A stretch of DNA of 64,000 nucleotides from Ornithodoros turicata (Eukaryota; Arthropoda; Arachnida; Ixodida; Argasidae), in contig NC_088204.1 in assembly GCF_037126465.1 (NCBI RefSeq), forward strand, positions 77,933,807-77,997,806, in the 5' to 3' direction. The notes under the pieces were generated by a model, which was not told where the DNA came from, did not search any database, and was given only the letters and a program-made list of their open reading frames with translations. The position numbers were made by a program, and so were the translations under genes. Of the stretch, positions 1 to 11,500 are shown piece after piece; positions within the stretch are counted from its first letter, which is position 1; each line of letters begins with the position of its first letter.

Positions 1-666
1 AGTACTTGTCTTGTCTGTCTCTTCGGCTGTTTAACTCTCTTCCTGATGGGATGTACAGCAGATAACAGCAGCTCAGCAGCAGCCAATTCATAGAACAAAA
101 CGGTATCACCGCTGGATTCAGGAGACCGTTTCTGCTATCATTAACATAAATGCTTGGTGTCACCAAATGCCTCCCTTTTTCAACAAATCGGGAGAGATTC
201 ACCTTTTTTTTTTTCGTTCACCAGATTTTCCTTCGTGATTGTTTAAATTTGTCTGCGCAAATAAATTCCTGTCAGTTGTGAGTTTGCAGATACGTTTGTC
301 TCCTTGTCTTAACCGCCCTTCGTCCCGTCTCAGTGCTGCTTTGAAGCGACAGAGATTCACCCCCTGCGGAATGGTGCTTAGCTGGGGCCATGTTTTGATT
401 CGTAACACCAGTTCCGGTATTGTTCTCGTACTCTTTATGTTCCGTCTCGTTCTGTGTTCAGAGCTTCACCATAAAAGGATATTTTCTGCCTTCCTCTCAC
501 CTTCCACTCCGGCAAGTCATTGCACCCGTTACTCAACGAAAGGGGATACACACAAGCACGTTCAGAGCACACTTGCTAAAATAAGTCACAGCTGTGACCT
601 CTTTAGAAATGTCGCGGATACTTTCGACTGAAGAACATAGTCACTAACACTCTAACAGGCGTTGCC
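1..666 (+). repeat. 5' flanking block shared by mucin copies A, B and C
   Basis: This stretch matches 9653-10204 and, with more divergence, 15403-16226. All three lie directly upstream of the first exon of a mucin-like gene. Shared pieces include a TTGTCTGCCTC-like start, a GCTGGATTCAGGAGA-like stretch, an AAATCGGGAGAGATT stretch and the final GGCGTTGCCATG context of the start codon. The similarity shows that the duplicated unit included the promoter side and not only the coding exons. Part of the block may come from an old retroelement LTR, because a polypurine tract followed by TGTCACG lies just before the copy at 15.4 kb. That last point is inference. Confidence 0.7.
585..598. promoter_or_regulatory. 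Conserved palindromic E-box site upstream of mucin copy A
   Basis: The palindrome GTCACAGCTGTGAC contains an E-box core (CAGCTG). The same site occurs at 10123-10136 and, with one change, at 16153-16166, always 60-75 bp upstream of the ATG of a mucin copy. The third copy is kept although its flanks have diverged, which suggests a function such as binding of a bHLH factor. The binding factor is not shown by the sequence. Confidence 0.4.
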
Positions 667-826
667 ATGAAAATGCCTCTTCGTTACACCGTACTGCTCG
701 TAGCAGTATTATGCATCCCATTGGAAGGAGGTGCAGTAAAAAAGACCACACCCAGCAAGAAACCCAAGAAGACAAAACCACCGAACCCATTTAAGGCACG
801 CAAGATGAAGAAGGAGAAAGTGGCTG
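667..826 (+). CDS. Copy A exon 1: signal peptide and Lys/Pro-rich segment
   Basis: The exon carries 53 codons plus one base and ends at GGCTG|GTGCGT, a GT donor. It aligns closely with copy C exon 1 (16227-16410), which has a similar hydrophobic core and ends at the same codon position. Copy A lacks several Lys-Pro repeats present in C. Reading through the donor would give a 61-residue peptide with a stop at 850-852, so an unspliced short secreted Lys-rich peptide is a possible alternative product. Confidence 0.75.
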
Positions 827-3800
827 GTGCGTACTACTACAGTTTATTCTGAACTCATTGGATTACTCTTACATCATCCAGCAAAGTTATCTTCTTATAG
901 TTAGAAATACCTGGGGTCATTTGTATGAGTTGAGAACCCGTTTCAGACTCATTGTAAACAGCCTCGGCAACGCTTCGCACCGAACGCCTTGCACGATATC
1001 AGTGATGGCCAGTAGTTAACTACATGTACTTAAACTACCTGATTGTAGTTAAAAAGTAGTTATCAACTGCCTGCAGAAATGTAGTGGCAACTACCAGTTA
1101 AACCACTATTTTGAGTAGTTAACTGCAGTAGTTAGGCTACTGCAGGCGCCAACTATACTTCCGATTTTGCCGCAAGCTTTACGGCACGATTGTGCTTCCG
1201 CCTTTTACCTTGAGCTACTTGTTTGTTGAGAACGGAGGTGCAGACAAATGTGTCGTGCATGTGTGTACTAAACCTTCACTTTTAATGCTTGTTTAGTGAA
1301 GCCTCATTTGCTGTGGGATATTTCTGCAACGTAGTTTATCGCGTAGGCACAGAAAGAATCCAGCCGCAAGCTTTGTATTTGACGATCGTAGCAATGGCTC
1401 GAGCCAAAGCTTATCATTGCTTGTGATTCATATTTAGGTGTCCAAGAACACTACAAAGGATTGATGTTGATGGACAGCGTTAAGTAGTTATAGATGTAGT
1501 TAAAATACACTGCAGTAGTTAAAGAAGTAGTTTTAACTACACCCCTGAAAACTACTTGAACTACTAGTTAAACTACTCCATCGCGAGGTAGTTAGTAGTT
1601 ATAGTTAAACTACCGTAGAAATAGTTAGTGGCCATTATTGCGCAATATACCTGCAGCTGCAAGGGCTAGCCTATTGAAAATAAGTACGAGATTCAACTTT
1701 TGTGCAACCCGGCCCTGGTACGAGCCCGACATAGCTGCCCCGTAATGTCAGACCGTTGCAGCGCGCGCTCGTAGCATAGATGATCCCGCATTGACATCGT
1801 TCATTCGAACAAGAGCGGGAACGAGAGTATAGAAGAGATGGTGTACTGTAAAGGTTGAACTTGCGATCCGACGAAAATGCCCGTTTTATTTCCGTCATGT
1901 TTGTACGCTAAGTTACCGCCATAGTGTCCGTCGTTGCAACTCCGAGCGACTGTGGGATTAGCTTAGAGCTGGCTGCCCAATGTATGGCGTTCTCAGAAGA
2001 CGGCGACCTAGAAAGTGGGTCTGCCGAAGCTTTTGTATAGCGCAGTCGTCATTCTTACCGTTGGTTGTATCCATAAGTGTTTCTAGTACAAGAGCTGGGT
2101 TTTGGGGGAAAGTGACCCTGACAGGTTGGAGAAAGCTTAAAATGAAAGAGATAGTGAAAGTTAGAGTGCTTTGAAATTGGTTTGCTTTGTGTCATATCCT
2201 AAGACGGATATTGATTCCGAGAAGGCAAGCCTTGAGACAGTGTTGTATGAGAATGTTTTAGCACGTGGAGCGTATTTCCAAGAACTGTGAATTTCGTCAC
2301 AGCGCTTTTAAAAGCCGCGTGCGAACGATTGAGGTGGACTTGGCTGCCGGACTCCGTAGCGGGCGGACCGGCCAGGCTGTCTCGTCGAGTTGTAAGTTTG
2401 TTCCTGTAAATATTGTCGTTGTGTAAATAAACAAGTTATTGTTGAGTATCCCGGACGTCTTTTTCCTGGGTTAACGAGCAAGCAGAGGGAAACGAGGAAA
2501 ACAACCACCACAACTTGACTTGTACTAAAAGTGCATCTGTACTCCCACGATAAAATATAATGTGTCTGCCAAAGAAACGGGTTATGAATCATAATTGGGT
2601 TCTGCTGGCTCCACTCGTCGCAGGTGAAGCTCACTCAATAAGAAGTCTTCGGATAGTAGTATGTCAGTGTGTCCAACAACAACACAAACAAATCGTGACC
2701 ATGACATAGGGTGATTCATCGCAGTGTATCCAACACTCGCACCGTAAAGCGTTCAAAGTAAGGAACTGTTCTACCAACGTAGCAGTTACGTTCTGGACTG
2801 ATTCGATGATGCTTCTCGGGTGGGCCAAGGGTTAAGCACAGAAGTAAAATGCCTTTTGTAGCCAACAGGGTTGTAGAGGAGCAGAACCGCGGAATACATC
2901 AGACCGGCGGCATTGCCCAGGTAAGGAAAATCTGTCGTATCTTGTAACGCAGAGAATTTCGATTCAGTACCCGCAGAGTCGAAAAGACTGCTGGGAAGAG
3001 TCAACGTGACTAGAAAAGACGGTGGTTTACTGGGCAAAGCTGAGCGACTTAAAGGCGCAATTAGGTGACACTTAACGTGGCTCGCAACCTGGCCTCATCT
3101 GCCGAGCTGTCCACCTGGAGCCATCATGCAAAATATATTTTCGCGTTGCAGTATGCAGTTACACGATATATGTATAATAGTTATGCAGTTACAGAATAAA
3201 ATTTCCAAAAACAGTTGGGGAAAGCAGATGCGAACGGCCGACACGATCCTTGCGTGACGTGGGCAAGTCCCCCTTCTTTCTTTGTTCTCAGCTCACGCGT
3301 CTCTTATACGTGGTGGTTGTGAAAGGGCTCGCCGTTCACAGAGTTGGCAAAGCCACGACTAACGCCCTTGGGGAATGTGCATCCTCGGCCGACTTCTAAG
3401 GGAACTGTGCCGACGTATGTCTGAAAGTGTCTAAGGAAAACCCAGGAAAAACCCGAGACAGCACAGTCGGCACAGGGATTCGAACCCGGGTACCTCCCAC
3501 TCTCGACGTGACGCGGCCAGCACGTATAAGCGGCCGTGACATGGTGGGAAACGAAACTGAAGCCCCATCACCTTTGCTTACGCTTCACAAGACGAAGCCC
3601 AAGGAGCTACCTCTTCACATTTTTTTATGGGACAGATATGGACCGTATTGTCGGCAGGTACTGTTACTTCCTCTGTCTCAGACAGGGTCACTCTAGCTAG
3701 ACGTTACCGCCATTGAGAACAGCTTCTTAATCCCTTCTTGAGCCGATGGCAAAGCAACTACATAGTGAAGCTATGCTCCAACCACTCCATGAAACACAGA

Positions 3801-6800
3801 ACTGTAGTGACCATACAACGTGGCGACCTACGTATACTGCTGCTCATACAGGAAGGACAGCCTGCCTAGGCATATGTGACACGTGTGTCCTGTTAATTTC
3901 CTACTTTCCAGCTTCGATGGTGCAGCGAGAAGTGCACCTTCTTGATAGGACATTATTACGGCGGCGTCTCCATACTAGAAATTGTTAAACACGTGAGCAA
4001 TGTGATCACCATGCAGTGGGTATTGTGAAAAATTTATTAAGGAGCATTTATTGCATTGGACTAAACAGACTGTGTTTCAAGGTATTTGGCTTTGCTGGTT
4101 TATGAAAAACGAGCGCACTGATTATGCTATTTTGCCAAGCTCACCATTGTTTTCTTCTTTTTTGCTTACAGATGGTTGCCTGCCACCTTCTGTGACAACT
4201 CCTCCTGCAGCTCCACCCTCATTTCCTGCGCTTGCTACCACCACACAATCTCCAACTACATTGTCTCCAACTACGAACCCACCAACTACACCTCCAACTA
4301 CTCCCCCGTCAACTATGCTGTCCCCAACTACTACCCCATCAAATACAAGGTCTCCAACTACTACACCACCAACTGCACCATATCCAACGAGTACACCACC
4401 AACTACACCATCTCTGAATACTACACCACCAAGTACAACTACTTCCTCGCCAACTACCACCCGTCTAGCTAAACCATCTCCAGCTACTACCTCACCAATT
4501 GTTTTATTTCCAACTACTCACATCCCAACTACACCACCTTCAAATACTATCCCACCAATTACACTATTTCTAACTTACACCCCTTCAACTGGACCGACTC
4601 CGACTATTACTGCACCAGTTACACCATCTCCAACTTACACCCCTCCAGCTGGCCCAACTCCAACTACTACCACACCAACTGCACCACCTCCAACTTACAA
4701 CCCTCCGACTGGCCCAACTTCAACTACTTCCACACCAATTACACCACCTCCAACTTATACCCCTCCATATGGCACAACTCCAACCACACCGATTACACCA
4801 TCTCCAACTTACACCCCTCCAGCTGGCCCAACTCCAACAACTACCACACCAACTGCACCACCTCCAACTTACACCCCTCCGACTGGCCCAACTTCAACTA
4901 CTACCACACCAATTACACCATCTCCAACTTACACCCCTCCAGCTGGCCCAACTCCAACTACTACCACACCAACTGCACCATCTCCAACTTACACCCCTCC
5001 AGCTGAACCAACTTCATCTACTACCACACCAACTGCGCCACCTCCAACTTACACCCCTCCAACTGGCTCAACTTCAACTACTACCACACCAATTACACCA
5101 TCTCCAACTTACACCCCTCCAGCTGGCCCAACTCCAACTACTACCACACCAACTGCGCCATCTCCAACTTACACCCCTCCAGCTGAACCAACTTCATCTA
5201 CTATGATACCAATTACACCACCTCCAACTTACACCCCTCCGACTGGCCCAACTTCGACTACTTCCACACCAATTACACCACCTCCAACTTATACCCCTCC
5301 ATATGGCACAACTCCAAGTACTACCACACCGATTACACCATCTCCAACTTACACCCCTCCAGCTGGCCCAACTCCAACAACTACCACACCAACTGCACCA
5401 CCTCCAACTTACACCCCTCCGACGGGCCCAACTTCAACTACTGCCACACCAATTACACCATCTCCAACTTACACCCCTCCATATGGCACAACTCCAAGTA
5501 CTACCACACCGATTACACCATCTCCAACTTACACCCCTCCAGCTGGCCCAACTCCAACAACTACCACACCAACTGCACCACCTCCAACTTACACCCCTCC
5601 GACTGGCCCAACTTCAACTACTACCACACCAATTACACCATCTCCAACTTACACCCCTCCAGCTGGCACAACTCCAACTACTACCACACCAATTACACCA
5701 TCTCCAACTTACACCCCTCCAGCTGGCCCAACTCCAACTACCACCACACCAACTGCACCATCTCCAACTTACACCCCTCCAGCTGAACCAATTTCAACTA
5801 CTACGATACCAATTACACCACCTCCAACTTACACCCCTCCGACTGGCCCAACTTCGACTACTTCCACACCAATTACACCACCTCCAACTTATACCCCTCC
5901 ATATGGCACAACTCCAAGTACTACCACACCGATTACACCATCTCCAACTTACACCCCTCCAGCTGGCCCAACTCCAACAACTACCACACCAACTGCACCA
6001 CCTCCAACTTACACCCCTCCGACTGGCCCAACTTCAACTACTACCACACCAATTACACCACCTCCAACTTACACCCCTCCATCTGGCACAACTTCAACTA
6101 CTACTGCACCAATTACACCATCCCCAACTTACACCCCTCCAGCTGGCCCAACTCCAACTACTACCACACCAACTGCACCATCTCCAACTTACACCCCTCC
6201 AGCTGAACCAACTTCAACTACTACCATACCAATTACACTACCTCCAACTTACACCCCTCCGACTGGCCCAACTTCAACTACTACCACACCAATTACACCA
6301 TCTCCAACTTACACCCCTCCAGCTGGCACAACTCCAACTACTACCACACCAATTACACCATCTCCAACTTACACCCCTCCAGCTGGCCCAACTCCAACTA
6401 CTACCACACCAACTGTACCATCTCCAACTTACACCCCTCCAGCTGAACCAACTTCATCTACTACGATACCAATTACACCACCTCCAACTTACACCCCTCC
6501 AACTGGCCCAACTTCGACTACTTCCACACCAATTACACCACCTCCAACTTATACCCCTCCATATGGCACAACTCCAAGTACTACCACACCGATTACACCA
6601 TCTCCAACTTACACCCCTCCAGCTGGCCCAACTCCAACAACTACCACACCAACTGCACCACCTCCAACTTACACCCCTCCGACTGGCCCAACTTCAACTA
6701 CTACCACACCAATTACACCACCTCCAACTTACACCCCTCCATCTGGCACAACTTCAACTACTACTGCACCAATTACACCATCCCCAACTTACACCCCTCC

Positions 6801-7365
6801 AGCTGGCCCAGCTCCAACTACTATCACACCAACTGCACCATCTCCAACTTACACCCCTCCAGCTGAACCAACTTCAACTACTACCATACCAATTACACTA
6901 CCTCCAACTTACACCCCTCCGACTGGCCCAACTTCAACTACTACCACACCAATTACACCATCTCCAACTTACACCCCTCCAGCTGGCACAACTCCAACTA
7001 CTACCACACCAATTACACCATCTCCAACTTACACCCCTCCAGCTGGCCCAACTCCAACTACTACCACACCAACTGTACCATCTCCAACTTACACCCCTCT
7101 AGCTGAACCAACTTCATCTACTACGATACCAATTACACCACCTCCAACTTACACCCCTCCGACTGCCCCAACTTCAACTACTACCACACCAATTACACCA
7201 CCTCCAACTTACACCCCTCCATATGGCACAACTTCAACTACTACTGCACCAATTACACCATCCCCAACTTACACCCCTCCAGCTGGCCCAACTCCAACTA
7301 CCACCACACCAATTACCCCACCTCCAACGCACTTCCCCCTGAAGTCGGCCCAGGACGCATACTAA
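667..7365 (+). CDS. Mucin-like secreted Thr/Pro-rich protein, copy A (two exons)
   Basis: Exon 1 is 667-826 and exon 2 is 4172-7365; the join is phase 1 (G|AT gives Asp) and yields 1117 residues. Residues 1 to about 24 form a signal peptide with a VLLVAVLC core. Residues 25-53 are Lys/Pro-rich (PSKKPKKTKPP). The rest is about 45 copies of a 20-residue Thr/Pro repeat (consensus near PSPTYTPPAGPTPTTTTPTA), dense in possible O-glycosylation sites and almost without Cys. The expected product is a heavily glycosylated secreted mucin. In ticks such proteins occur in saliva, attachment cement and gut lining, but this exact family was not recognised. The last ten or so residues and the stop come from an inserted SINE tail (7329-7477), so the original C-terminus is lost. 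Unlike copy C, no splice donor follows the repeats. Confidence 0.72.
827..4171 (+). other. Intron 1 of mucin copy A
   Basis: This 3.3-kb intron runs from GTGCGT to TTTGCTTACAG. It holds a run of degenerate AGTTAACTAC-like repeats (about 1010-1640), a block also found in the copy B intron (1650-1830 with 10600-10830, sharing the GTAGCATAG and CGGCCCTGGTACGAGCC pieces), and a tRNA-derived SINE near 3388-3530. No exon was recognised inside it. The block shared with copy B supports duplication of the whole gene including its intron. Confidence 0.55.
3388..3530 (-). mobile_element. tRNA-derived SINE, head and body, minus orientation
   Basis: On the minus strand a pol III B-box (GGTTCGAATCC) is followed by the body sequence CTGTGCCGACTG...TTTTTCCTGGGTTTTCC found in the other family members at 18.8 kb, 45.9 kb and 55.5 kb. 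tRNA-derived SINEs of this kind (for example Ruka) are known from ticks; identity with a named family was not tested. Confidence 0.6.
4172..7365 (+). CDS. Copy A exon 2: long Thr/Pro repeat exon
   Basis: The acceptor is a pyrimidine tract followed by TTGCTTACAG. The first codons read DGCLPPSVTTPP, the same start as copy C exon 2, followed by an irregular Thr/Pro stretch to about 4610 and then regular 60-bp units. The frame stays open to TAA at 7363-7365. Because the unit length is a multiple of three and has no stop in any plus frame, long Gln/His/Leu and other shadow frames exist; the Thr/Pro frame is the one that joins to the signal-peptide exon. Confidence 0.72.
4617..7330 (+). repeat. 60-bp tandem repeat array coding the Thr/Pro units
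   Basis: There are about 45 units of 60 bp (20 codons), differing mainly at the codons that give AGP, AEP, TGP, YGT or SGT and TPI or TPT. A higher-order copy is visible: units from 5821 to about 6480 reappear nearly unchanged at 6481-7140, an 11-unit (660-bp) duplication. This fits unequal crossing-over and implies length variation between individuals. Confidence 0.85.
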
Positions 7366-7477
7366 CCCCCTTTCCCCCACTCCTTCCTGTTGTCCTCTCT
7401 CCATCTGTCCACCTCTGTACGCCGCTCATAGCCACAGTTGCTTCGCGATGCTAACACGGAATTTAAAAAAAAAAAAA
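7329..7477 (+). mobile_element. 5'-truncated SINE tail inserted in the mucin exon
   Basis: The segment CCTGAAGTCGGCCCAGGACG through GCTAACACGG and a 13-A tail matches, in reverse orientation, the SINE copies at about 18775-18960 and 55485-55620. It is flanked by an imperfect 18-bp repeat (7311-7328 and 7477-7494, 16 of 18 matching), as expected for a target-site duplication, although both flanks are also mucin repeat sequence. After the tail the Thr/Pro repeat resumes and stays open until TGA at 7574-7576, so the insertion replaced the old C-terminus. Confidence 0.75.
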
Positions 7478-7599
7478 CTTACACCACCTCCAACTGGCCC
7501 CATCAACTGTGCAAGATCCTGGGCACTCTTGCGACAGGATCAGGGCGTCCGTTTCCAACACACATCGGACAAATGAAACACTACATGTCCCGGAACTGA

Positions 7600-8065
7600 C
7601 TTTTGAACTTTGCACTCCGCAGTGGGACTCCTCACCAAAATCACCGCAAAGATTGTGACATAGCAGTAACCCTTGGGGTATCAGGAACATACATGCGAAA
7701 TATGGCATTCCCAATGCGCGCAGATTGTATTCGAAGGAATTATTACGAAGTGAGCCCTTCGACTCCGTGAAGAAAAAGGACACCGAAAGCAACACTGCTG
7801 ACGTCATCCAGCATGGAAGAATGCAAGCTTCGCAGCAGACGACAATGTTGGTTGACGTCATTGTATCTTCCTCCGGGCGAACCGCTGGGCGCTTTCCATT
7901 TTGGTTTCGGTTTCGTATTGCCATCCTTTACAGGTTAATTACTCGGACAAAACGAATGCGAATGTTGTATTCGGTATCAAGGGAGCGGTCCGTGTTCGGT
8001 ATAATGATCACGTATTTTTTTATTTTATTTTTTTCGAATCCTTGCGAAGTCTCCCCTTAAACATG
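7600..8065. repeat. Dispersed repeat, inverted partner of 19065-19470
   Basis: The block matches the reverse complement of 19065-19470 over several hundred bases. Shared landmarks include the CGGGCGAACCGCTG, GTATTCGGTATCAAGGGAGC and GTGACATAGCAGTAACCC pieces. It belongs to neither mucin copy. Open frames in it are repeat sequence and not genes. Confidence 0.65.
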
Positions 8066-8579
8066 GACAGTTGCTCCCCTTAGATGGGAAGAGTCTTACG
8101 GCGATGGCAGTCGCCGTGGAAGGAGCTAGAGTAGCGCGTAAGTTGATTGGAACTGAGACTGTTTGGTCAATTTTCTGTTCTACTGTAACAATATGGAATG
8201 AAACAGAAGCGTCACACAGTACTTAGTATATTTTACTCCTTTACAGGTCCCAACCTTTCCTGAGTGCCATGAAGGCGAGCAAAGAGATCGCCAATACGCT
8301 TAGGATATATCCAATGCTCGGGGTCACAAAATATAGCGCAATGTCACGTCTTGCTTCTGAGATTAAGAACGGGCTTTTGTTTGTGAATTTTCCTACTGCG
8401 CTTTCCTTGTATATATTTGCACGAAGAGGCCTTATCGCATTATCGGTACGCACTGCACATCACTTTTCGCACTGGTGGGCATCAGGAAGAAAACAAACCT
8501 GCCCATTGTTAGTGTCTTCGTGGCTTTGGTACGTTGAACAATAAAAGATGGAAATGTTACCATTTTTTTGTTATCGTTT

Positions 8580-9180
8580 TGATGCGATAGCATTAAGAGT
8601 GTCAAAGTGCAAAAAATTATGTGTGTGTGTCTTCGTGTATGAGGTGGCGAAGCTTCACCGAGGAAATTGAAGAAGTCGAAGGTACTTAAGAGTAAGAGGT
8701 AAGAATAACTGACGTCGTGGTAATTAAAGGCAATTCAAGCAAAAAAATTGACTTTAAAGGTAATGAATGCAAGATATATGTGAAGATTAAATGAAATTAA
8801 AGATTACAGGAGGAAATTAAATGTAATTAACTTCAATTACTAAAGGGGAATTAAGAATCATTAAAGCAATTAAACGTAATTAAAGGTAACTAAATGAAAT
8901 TCAAGGTTACCTCAGGTAACCTGCCGTTGCCTTCGGTAATTAAAAAGTAATTACAGGGTAATTGAAAGTAATAAGTAATTCGGGCTAATTAAACGTTAAT
9001 TAGATGAACTTACATATGGTAATCGAAAGTGTCGAACCGGAAGTCAACTGTATACCGGAGGTGGACAAACGGAAGTCAGGTTAGACCGGAAGTAAATACC
9101 GGATGTCAAGTATAGACGGGAAGAGGGCAACCGGAAGTTGGGTGTAGACCGGAAGTCGATACCATTACAACTCTTGGTAC
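8580..9180. repeat. Degenerate AATTAA-rich and CCGGAAGT-rich tandem repeats
   Basis: From about 8700 to 9020 the sequence is a run of degenerate TAATTAAAGG-like units. From 9030 to 9165 it changes to repeats of ACCGGAAGT. No coding frame or RNA structure was recognised. The region between mucin copy A and the copy B promoter block holds nothing else I can support, apart from the ambiguous open frame at 8241-8453. Confidence 0.55.
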
Positions 9181-9652
9181 TCACTACATTGGTACTCACT
9201 CCTCTCCTTCACCACAGTAGAGCAAGATGGAACGTCTAAGCGACTTCCCAGGCAAAACTCTGGAGCGGGACCATTTCAAAGTGATTTATTGGACATTTAG
9301 TGACTGGGCCAAGTTGAAAATAGAACAAGTTTCACGATGGACCCGCTTCAAGTAGAACCACTGGAACTGAGCCAGTGGTCCCATCAGATAGGAGTACCTT
9401 CTGCGCCAAGACAGGAATGTGACTTTTGTACGAATCTTAGCGCCAGTTGTCCAGGAATCATGGCATTTCTTCCCTCAGCAGCAAGACGCCAAATCGGTAG
9501 ACAAGCAGCTTGGTTAAATGACAACAATACACGGGCCATCGCCGACGCCCAGAGGAACTCGCATTCGGATACCGCGCGCACGCGGATCTGAGGGTCAGTG
9601 GATTACAGGAGTCGTACAGTAGACAGTTTGGATTGCTGCAGGATATACTTTC

Positions 9653-10204
9653 TAGCCAGTACCTGTTTAGTCTGCCTCTTCGGTTGTTTATCTCTCTTTC
9701 GTGCGCTATGCTGATGGAAACTACGATACAGAGGCAAAAACTTCAGCAAATAACAGTAGCTCAGCAGCAGCAGCAGCAGCCACTTCATAAAACAAAATGG
9801 TATCACCGCTGGATTCAGGAGACAGTTTCTGCTATCATTAACATAAATGCTTGGTATCTCCAAATGCCTTCCTTTTTCAACAAATCGGGAGAGATTCACC
9901 CCCTGCGGAATGGTGCTTAGCTAGGACCATGTTTTGACTCGTAACACGAGTTTCGGTATTGTTCTCGTACTTTTTCTGTTCCGTCTCTTTCTGTGTTCAG
10001 AGCTTCACCATAAAAGGACATTTTCAGCTTTCCTGCCGCCCTCCTCTCCGGCGAGTCATTGCACCCATTACTTAACGTAGGGGATGCAAACAAGCACGTT
10101 CGGAGCACACTTGCAAAACCGGGTCACAGCTGTGACCTCTTTAGAATTGTCGCGAATCCTTCCAATTGAATAACATAGTCACTAACACATTAACAGGCGT
10201 TGCC
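9653..10204 (+). repeat. Promoter-side block of mucin copy B
   Basis: It is the second copy of the block at 1-666 and is very similar to it, including the GCAGCAGCAGC run and the E-box palindrome at 10123-10136. The start-codon context GGCGTTGCCATGG is intact, so decay of copy B lies in its exons and not in its upstream region. Confidence 0.7.
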
Positions 10205-11103
10205 ATGGAACTACCTCTAAGTTACATTGTACTCCTCATAGCAGTACTATGCAGTTTGATCCCTTTAGAAGGAGATGCAGCAGAAAAGACCAAGACAAGC
10301 AAGAAACCTAAGACGCCAAAAACCACCGGAGCCAATTAGGGCAGACGAGATGGAGAAGGAGAAAGGGTCTGATGCGTATCAACTTCAGTTTATTATCCCA
10401 TATCATCGTCATCATGTATCTCTCTCTCTCTCTCTCTCACTCTCCCTCAGTTTATTCTGGGGTCGTTGGATAGCTCTTAGATCCTCTAGCAAGGTTAGCT
10501 TCAAGCTTGGCTAGAAATATTGGGGGGCAGCTGACCTTGGGTCGTTTGCATGAGTTGAGTACCTGTTTCAGACTCGTTCTGGACAGCCTCGGCAACGATT
10601 CTTGCACGCGCACCGAACGTCTTGCCCGATACACCTGCTAGGGCAGCGTATTGAGAATACGTACGAGGCTCAACTTTTATGCAACCCGGCCCTGGTACGA
10701 GCCTCAGCTGCCTTGTGATGTTAGACCGTTGTAGCACGCGCTCGTAGCATAGCTAATCCCACAGTTCCCCACATTGACGTCTTTCACTTGAACAAGAACG
10801 AGAACGAGAGTAGAATAGATGGTTTACTGCAGGTGCATCTGGGCTATCACAATAAAATGCAATGCGTCTCCTAGAGAAACATGGAAGCACCGTAATTCGC
10901 AAGGTCTTTCGCCAGTTGTGAGTCATAAGAGTTTTTCACCTACACTTGGACGGGACTGGACAGCTACATGTTAGAGGACAGCTGCAACATAGTGACGAAG
11001 ATGACAGCGAGAAAAGCATCCCATGGACCATCCTTACACAAGACTGCTTATCAGACGAACGCATCAAGACTTGCTGGACTCGGGTGTCTGAGGCACATTA
11101 GTT

Positions 11104-11500
11104 AACTTAAGAGAATCATTACGAATGACCCGAAGATGCGAAGCGGTGAAAAGCATATTAAACAACTGTGGGCAGGGCAAACGACAGCGAGCCCAACCAG
11201 CGTTCCAAGCAGCCACTCCGCTCCCGCCTGACAGAATAACCAGATCCAATCCGTTCGAAGTAACTGGCATCGATTTCGCGAGACCACTGTTCTACAAAAC
11301 ATCTGACAGCACATAGAAACAATTTTACATTGCGTTGTTTACGTGCGCAGTTTCGCGGGCCGTGCATCTGGAACTGGTAGACAGCCGCAGGGCACAACGA
11401 TTTATCATGGCTTTCCGAAGATCCGTGTCCGACAATGCGCTTACACTTAAGCTGCCATCTCAAGACCTATGGAGTCTCTGGAAGGTTCTACGTAAACCCT
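11104..11500 (+). pseudogene. BEL/Pao-type retrotransposon integrase remnant
   Basis: The frame carries APLPPDRI-like and PFEVTGIDFARPLFYK segments followed, after an in-frame stop, by FYIALFTCAVSRAVHLEL and FIMAFRR. This order is typical of the integrase region of BEL/Pao elements, where the segments surround the first catalytic Asp and the AVHLELV motif. Stops and shifts break the frame, so the element is dead. It lies in the intron of mucin copy B. No LTR partner or reverse transcriptase was seen near it. Confidence 0.7.

Noticed and set aside
5303..7102. 599-codon Gln/His/Leu-rich open frame on the plus strand
   Set aside because: Shadow frame of the 60-bp repeat, whose length is a multiple of three and lacks stops; it has no link to the signal-peptide exon.
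7463..8060. Open frames of 111-153 codons on both strands
   Set aside because: They lie in a dispersed repeat with an inverted copy at 19065-19470 and have no motifs.
8241..8453. Open frames on both strands: a minus-strand TM-like peptide (SIGYILSVLAISLLAFMAL) and a possible plus-strand exon after CCTTTACAG
   Set aside because: Neither strand shows a recognisable family or a connected exon. The acceptor followed by GTCCC resembles copy C exon 3 but hits a stop after four codons in the required phase.
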